Below are positions 30,692 to 35,064 of a DNA stretch of 35,064 nucleotides, one piece after another. The translations under genes were made by a program, and so were the position numbers. The stretch comes from JBMNTP01 sp050945795 (lineage in GTDB: Bacteria; Bacillota; Clostridia; Christensenellales; MGBC116941), in assembly GCA_050945795.1 (NCBI GenBank), contig JBMNTP010000021.1, positions 1 to 35,064 of the forward strand. Direction: 5' to 3'. Position 1 is the first letter of the stretch, and each line of letters begins with the position of its first letter. A model generated the notes under the pieces. It did not search any database. It was not told the DNA's origin and was given only the letters and a program-made list of their open reading frames with translations.

Positions 30692-31683
30692 GAATAGTGT
30701 CGGAAATGCACAGCAGAGTAGAAAAGTTTATCGAGGTTGACGCCGTTGAGCAGATAATAACGCTGTTTGGCAGCTTTGATGAGAACATTAAGATTATAGA
30801 AGGCGAACTGGATGTTTGCGTAGCGGCGCGGGACAGGCAGATAAGCGTTTCCGGCCTCGAGGCGGGGGTAGATATCGCAGTAGCTGTTATGACGCGGCTT
30901 ATGGCGCTTATACGCAAAAACGAACGCATAGACAGAAGCCGTATACGCTACGCCATAGAACTGGCTAAAGAAGGCAACGAACAGCATATAGAAGAGATAA
31001 TGTCCGGCGTTGTGGCGGTGACGTATAGGGGAAAGCAGGTAAGGTGCAAAACTGTCGGCCAGAAAAGGTATATACAGGCCATAAAAGATAATACGCTGGT
31101 TTTCGGCATTGGCCCGGCGGGTACAGGAAAAACGTATCTTGCAATAGCTATGGCGGTAATAGCTTTTAAAAATAAAGAAATTAGCAGAATTATACTTACA
31201 CGTCCGGCTGTTGAGGCGGGGGAGAAGCTGGGGTTTTTACCCGGAGATTTGCAAAACAAGGTTGACCCGTATCTGCGCCCGCTTTACGATGCGCTTTATG
31301 AATTTATAGGCGCCGAGTCGTTCGCTAAGCTTGTCGAGCGCGGCGTTATAGAAGTCGCGCCGCTCGCGTATATGAGGGGCAGAACTATAAGCGACAGCTT
31401 TATAATACTTGACGAGGCGCAAAACTGTACCGCCGAGCAGATGAAGATGTTTTTAACCCGCTTTGGAGAGGGCAGCCGGGTTGTAGTTACCGGAGATATT
31501 ACGCAGATTGACCTGCCCAGCGACAGAAAAAGTGGCTTAAAACACGCTTCAGATGTTTTAAAGGGCATTGAAGGCATAGAAACCATACGGCTCACGCATA
31601 AAGACGTTGTAAGGCATGAACTGGTGCAGCAGATTATTAAGGCATACGACGCACACGAAAGCCGCAGGAGGGGGGAAACCTGA
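30688..31683 (+). CDS. phoH: PhoH-family ATPase
   Basis: A 331-residue PhoH-like P-loop protein. Walker A is GPAGTGKT (142-149) and Walker B is FIILDEAQN (DEAQ 242-245); VVTGDITQIDLP is the conserved sensor segment. An N-terminal KH-like region (about 1-75) is present, as in the longer PhoH (YqfE/PhoL) type. The family is linked to RNA metabolism; it neighbours ybeY in many bacteria. The start is TTG 30688, overlapping the yqfD stop as TTGA, with GGGGAGG 7 bases upstream. Confidence 0.93.
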   Translation: MRIVSEMHSRVEKFIEVDAVEQIITLFGSFDENIKIIEGELDVCVAARDRQISVSGLEAGVDIAVAVMTRLMALIRKNERIDRSRIRYAIELAKEGNEQHIEEIMSGVVAVTYRGKQVRCKTVGQKRYIQAIKDNTLVFGIGPAGTGKTYLAIAMAVIAFKNKEISRIILTRPAVEAGEKLGFLPGDLQNKVDPYLRPLYDALYEFIGAESFAKLVERGVIEVAPLAYMRGRTISDSFIILDEAQNCTAEQMKMFLTRFGEGSRVVVTGDITQIDLPSDRKSGLKHASDVLKGIEGIETIRLTHKDVVRHELVQQIIKAYDAHESRRRGET

Positions 31684-31685
31684 CC

Positions 31686-33782
31686 TTGGAGGCGAAAAAC
31701 ACAAAAGCATTGTACAAGCCGGGCGCGGTGCTGCTTATAGGCATAGTAACTTTTGTTGTGCTTATGATGATGATAATACCCGCCATAACACCGGCGCGGC
31801 TAGATATAAGCGTTGGCGATTTGTCGCCGACGGATATTGTGGCGGCGCGGCAGGTAGCAGACCTTGAGGCGACTCAAAGCCTAAGGGCGCAGGCTATGAA
31901 TAGCGTAGGCCCTATATATCGGCGAGACGATGCCATAACTCTAAAAGTAACATCTGATGTCGATTCATACTTCGCCGAGCTTTTACAGGCGCGAAAAGTG
32001 GCGCGGGACTTTTCGGCGTCAAAGATGCAGCCGGATCAGACGGATGACGATGGTATTACACTCGATGAGGACGATCTTGAAGCGATAAGACTAGGGCTGT
32101 CCATCGCGTTTGAGGACTCCGAAATATATACTTTAGCGGGTGTGGTAGAAAACGACCTGCTAAGAGCCAGAACGCTTACAAACAACAAGCTCTCGGATGC
32201 GCTTGGGACTGGTATACGAGAGGATGATACCATTGCCGCAATAGGCTCTCTTAAAGCAACGCTTATAGCGGAAGGCGTTTCCGCGCCGGTGGCGGGTCTG
32301 GCGGAAAAGGGTTTAAGGGCATATCTAAGAGCTAATTTCCTATACGATGAGGAGGGTACTCAGCAGGAGCGGCAAAACGCCGCTAACAGGCAGCAGACTA
32401 TAACTTATCAAAAAGGCGATTTGGTTGTGGCAAAGGGCGAAGAAATATCAGAGGGTAAATACGCTGTTTTAAGAGAGCTGGGCATTGCCGGAGGCGAGCC
32501 TACGAATATAGGAATGTATGCCGGTATTGGGCTGTTTGTGGCCTTCTCTTTGGTGTTACTGGCGGCGTATATATTTTATTTTGAGCCGCCGGCAACAGGC
32601 AAAGCCTCAAATTTTCTTATTATTTCAATAGTAATTTGCCTTACAACGGCGCTGTGCATGGCGGCGGGAAGGCTTGAGGCGCGCATGGCACCGGTTTACC
32701 TTGCGCCCATGCTTATAACTTTACTTATATCGCCAAGGGCGGGCTTCGCAGTCAATATATGCTCCGCGCTTATAATAGGCGCTATGCAGCTTGAAGGAGC
32801 AGCGGTTCCGGTTTACAGCATACTTACAATGATAATAGGCGGCATGGCGGGAGTGTATGCGCTTACAAAGATACATTCGCGCTCTTCGCTTATAAAGGCA
32901 GGGTTTGTTGTTAGCACGGCGGCTTCGATAGTAGAGCTGGCGTTTGGGCTTATACACAGAACGGACGCGCTCGGCATACTCATAAATACCGGCTGGGCGT
33001 TTGGCAACGGATTGCTTTGCGCGGTGCTTTGTATAGGTACGCTGCCGGTTTGGGAGTGGATGTTCGACGTTGTAACGCCGACAAAGCTGCTAGAGCTGTC
33101 AAACTCCAATCAGCCGCTGCTAAAACGGCTTATGATGGAAGCTCCGGGTACATATCATCACAGCGTTATAGTCGCGAACCTCGCAGAGGCGGCGGCGTCG
33201 GCGGCTAATGCCAACGCTTTGCTCGCAAGGACGGGCGCATTTTATCATGACGCCGGCAAGCTCAAGCGGCCGTATATGTTTAAGGAAAATCAATCGGGGG
33301 AAAACCCGCACGATAAGCTTATACCGTCTGAAAGCGCGCAGATTATATCCGCCCACGCCAGAGACGGCGCGCAGCTGGCGCAAAAATACAAGCTGCCGCG
33401 CTGCATATGCGATATAATAGCGCAGCATCACGGCACCTCTCTTATACAATATTTTTACGCCAGAGCCACGCGAGAGGGCATGACTGCGGATGAGGCGGAT
33501 TACAGGTATCTAGGACCTAAGCCGCGCTCTAAGGAAGCGGCGATTATTATGCTGGCGGATATTGTTGAGGCAGCGGTAAGGTCGTGCAACGGCATCGATA
33601 ATGATGGTATAGTAGAGCTGATAGACAAACTGGTTAGCCAAAAGCTTATGGACGGACAGCTTGATGAATGCGAACTTACACTTAAAGATATTGAGAATAT
33701 AAAGGCGGCGTTCGCCCGTGCCTTCCATTCCATGCGGCATGAGAGGGTTGATTATAAACTGGCGGAGGAGGCTGCGGGTTGA
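31686..33782 (+). CDS. pgpH: 7TM-HD family membrane phosphohydrolase (PgpH/YqfF type)
   Basis: A 698-residue protein with a first transmembrane segment (about 13-33), an extracellular 7TMR-HDED domain (about 35-275), a seven-helix membrane domain (about 278-455) and a C-terminal cytoplasmic HD domain. HD metal ligands include H491/H492 (TYHHSV) and H521-D522 (FYHDAGKLKRP). In Listeria, PgpH hydrolyses c-di-AMP, so it probably controls this second messenger. Start is TTG 31686, two bases after the phoH stop, with GGAGGGGGG about 10 bases upstream. It overlaps ybeY by four bases. Confidence 0.93.
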   Translation: MEAKNTKALYKPGAVLLIGIVTFVVLMMMIIPAITPARLDISVGDLSPTDIVAARQVADLEATQSLRAQAMNSVGPIYRRDDAITLKVTSDVDSYFAELLQARKVARDFSASKMQPDQTDDDGITLDEDDLEAIRLGLSIAFEDSEIYTLAGVVENDLLRARTLTNNKLSDALGTGIREDDTIAAIGSLKATLIAEGVSAPVAGLAEKGLRAYLRANFLYDEEGTQQERQNAANRQQTITYQKGDLVVAKGEEISEGKYAVLRELGIAGGEPTNIGMYAGIGLFVAFSLVLLAAYIFYFEPPATGKASNFLIISIVICLTTALCMAAGRLEARMAPVYLAPMLITLLISPRAGFAVNICSALIIGAMQLEGAAVPVYSILTMIIGGMAGVYALTKIHSRSSLIKAGFVVSTAASIVELAFGLIHRTDALGILINTGWAFGNGLLCAVLCIGTLPVWEWMFDVVTPTKLLELSNSNQPLLKRLMMEAPGTYHHSVIVANLAEAAASAANANALLARTGAFYHDAGKLKRPYMFKENQSGENPHDKLIPSESAQIISAHARDGAQLAQKYKLPRCICDIIAQHHGTSLIQYFYARATREGMTADEADYRYLGPKPRSKEAAIIMLADIVEAAVRSCNGIDNDGIVELIDKLVSQKLMDGQLDECELTLKDIENIKAAFARAFHSMRHERVDYKLAEEAAG

Positions 33783-34240
33783 TTGAACTTATCGATGAAT
33801 ACGGAGCTGGCGAATTGGCGGATATAATAAAGACCGCCGCAAAAAAGGTTATAGATATAGCTAAGGCGGAATTTGCCGGAGCCGAGATAATAATTGTTGA
33901 TGATAACGCTATGAAAGAACTTAACAAGGATACAAGGGGCATAGACGCGGCGACAGATGTGCTGTCGTTTCCGATGCTGGAATTTAAGGCTCCGCTTGTT
34001 ACTTTAAATGGGCGATTAGCAGATGTGAAATCGGTTTTCTTAGGCAGCATTGTTATTTCGGCGGACAAGCTGTTTAGCCAAGCCAAAAGCTACGGCCATA
34101 GCGAGGGCAGAGAAGCGGCGTTTTTAGCCGCTCATGGTATGTTGCATCTTTTAGGCTATGATCACGAAACAAAAGAGGATGAGGCGGTCATGAAGGCAGC
34201 GCAGAGCCAAGCGCTCAAAGAGCTGGGATGGACGCGATAA
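33779..34240 (+). CDS. ybeY: Endoribonuclease YbeY (rRNA maturation)
   Basis: A 153-residue zinc metalloprotein of the UPF0054 family. The zinc ligands H119, H123 and H129 are in HGMLHLLGYDH. R53 in DTRGIDAATDVLSFP is the conserved active-site region. YbeY acts in 16S rRNA 3'-end maturation and ribosome quality control. The start is TTG 33779 overlapping the pgpH stop as TTGA; no other in-frame start keeps the N-terminus. Confidence 0.94.
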   Translation: MIELIDEYGAGELADIIKTAAKKVIDIAKAEFAGAEIIIVDDNAMKELNKDTRGIDAATDVLSFPMLEFKAPLVTLNGRLADVKSVFLGSIVISADKLFSQAKSYGHSEGREAAFLAAHGMLHLLGYDHETKEDEAVMKAAQSQALKELGWTR

Positions 34241-34257
34241 TTGAAGGAGACAAGGCT

Positions 34258-35064
34258 TTGAAGGAATTTTTATCAGGGTTTGTAGCCATAATAGGCAGCC
34301 CGAACGTAGGCAAGTCTACGCTTATGAACAATATGATAGGGCAGAAAATATCCATAGTTTCGGATAAGGCGCAGACGACGCGAAACAGGCTGCACGGCGT
34401 GCTTACAAAAGACGATTATCAGATAATATTTATAGATACGCCGGGCATACAGGCACCGCGAAACAAACTCGGTGATTATATGCTGCGCTCAGCGTATGAG
34501 GCGCTTGAGGATGTCGATGCGGTGCTTTTTGTGGTAGACGCGCTAAAAGGCATGGGTGCGCGGGATTTATCTATACTAGAGCGGCTGCTGGGCGCGGCGC
34601 CGATAATTATTGCTGTTAATAAAAAAGACGCCGTAAACGATGCGACGCTGCTCTCTGTACTGGCGTCGCTCAATTCGTATGACAAGCTTGATGCTGTTAT
34701 ACCTATAAGCGCTCTAGAAGGCGACGGCGTTGAAACGCTGGAAAAAAGGCTGGTAAAGCATCTTAAGCCGGGGCCGAAATACTATCCCGACGATATGATT
34801 ACCGATCAGCCGGAGCGGGTTATAGCCGCCGAGATTATAAGAGAAAAGGCGCTTATATGCCTAAGAGATGAGGTGCCGCACGGCGTAGGCGTTGAGATAA
34901 TGTCTATATCAAAGCCGGAGGAGACTTCGCTGCTTTCGATATCCGCCACGATATACTGCGAAAGGGCATCGCACAAATCGATTATAATAGGCAATCAGGG
35001 CAGCATGCTTAAAAAGATAGGAACGGCGGCAAGATACGACCTTCAAAGGCTGTTTGGCGAGAAG
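34258..35064 (+). CDS. era: GTPase Era, 3'-truncated by the window edge
   Basis: 269 codons are visible and the frame is still open at the last base, so the C-terminus is outside. G1 is GSPNVGKST (about 13-21), G2 lies in KAQTTRNRL, G3 is DTPG, and G4 is NKKD. The C-terminal KH domain begins around VEIMSISKPEE and includes the GNQG loop in SHKSIIIGNQGSMLKKIG. Era binds 16S rRNA and helps assemble the 30S subunit. The start is TTG 34258 with AAGGAGA 7 bases upstream. It follows ybeY by 17 bases; dgkA and cdd, which sit between them in Bacillus, are missing. Confidence 0.95.
   Translation, partial: MKEFLSGFVAIIGSPNVGKSTLMNNMIGQKISIVSDKAQTTRNRLHGVLTKDDYQIIFIDTPGIQAPRNKLGDYMLRSAYEALEDVDAVLFVVDALKGMGARDLSILERLLGAAPIIIAVNKKDAVNDATLLSVLASLNSYDKLDAVIPISALEGDGVETLEKRLVKHLKPGPKYYPDDMITDQPERVIAAEIIREKALICLRDEVPHGVGVEIMSISKPEETSLLSISATIYCERASHKSIIIGNQGSMLKKIGTAARYDLQRLFGEK

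Overview
The window looks like chromosome from a spore-forming member of the Clostridia (Bacillota). Pointers are the sporulation genes yqfC and yqfD, the order yqfC-yqfD-phoH-pgpH-ybeY-era, a DUF2344 radical-SAM-linked protein followed by rng, and many TTG start codons with strong AGGAGG-type ribosome sites. Base composition is middling and isoleucine is very often encoded by ATA. I cannot name the genus; an uncultured gut lineage such as Christensenellales or Oscillospirales would fit, but that is a guess. No rRNA, tRNA, transposase, integrase or CRISPR array is visible.

Layout. (1) 1-2082: end of a DUF2344 gene and rng (RNase G), facing right. (2) 2161-10781, facing left: a complete branched-chain-amino-acid-type ABC importer (livK-H-M-G-F order of transcription) and a YesM/YesN-type two-component system. 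(3) 10943-12856, facing left: a 2-hydroxyacid dehydrogenase and a sugar isomerase/epimerase-like TIM barrel, with a near-perfect sigma-A promoter. A GntR/FCD regulator (13045-13689) is divergent from them and is followed by a zinc dehydrogenase and a transketolase split into two genes (13782-16593). (4) 16694-19339, facing left: an MgtA-type Mg2+ P-type ATPase preceded by a 250-base leader that carries a well-formed 36-codon ORF, an intrinsic-terminator-like hairpin and a hairpin over the mgtA ribosome site. (5) 19711-25789, facing left: uxaA, uxaB, a second GntR/FCD regulator, an FGGY sugar kinase and a second 2-hydroxyacid dehydrogenase, i.e. hexuronate/sugar-acid catabolism. (6) 26025-27719, facing left: a C45/AAT-like Ntn hydrolase. 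(7) 27848-28641, facing right: rplU and rpmA with a promoter and a structured leader. (8) 28734-29099: a small zinc-ribbon protein, facing left. (9) 29250-35064, facing right: yqfC, yqfD, phoH, pgpH, ybeY and a 3'-truncated era.

RNase G, L21 and L27 genes are commonly neighbours in Bacillota. Here about 26 kb of catabolic, transport and regulatory genes lies between rng and rplU, so region 2-6 reads as an accessory block in a housekeeping locus. Its genes suggest uptake of a small solute, oxidation and isomerisation of sugar acids or polyols, transketolase transfer into the pentose phosphate pool, and control by two related GntR regulators plus a membrane sensor.

The most interesting items are the mgtA leader (possible translation-coupled attenuator), the split-transketolase pathway of unknown substrate, the pairing of a YesMN sensor with a liv transporter that has a structured mRNA leader, and the L21-L27 operon that lacks the Prp protease gene together with an L27 that lacks the cleavable N-terminal extension.
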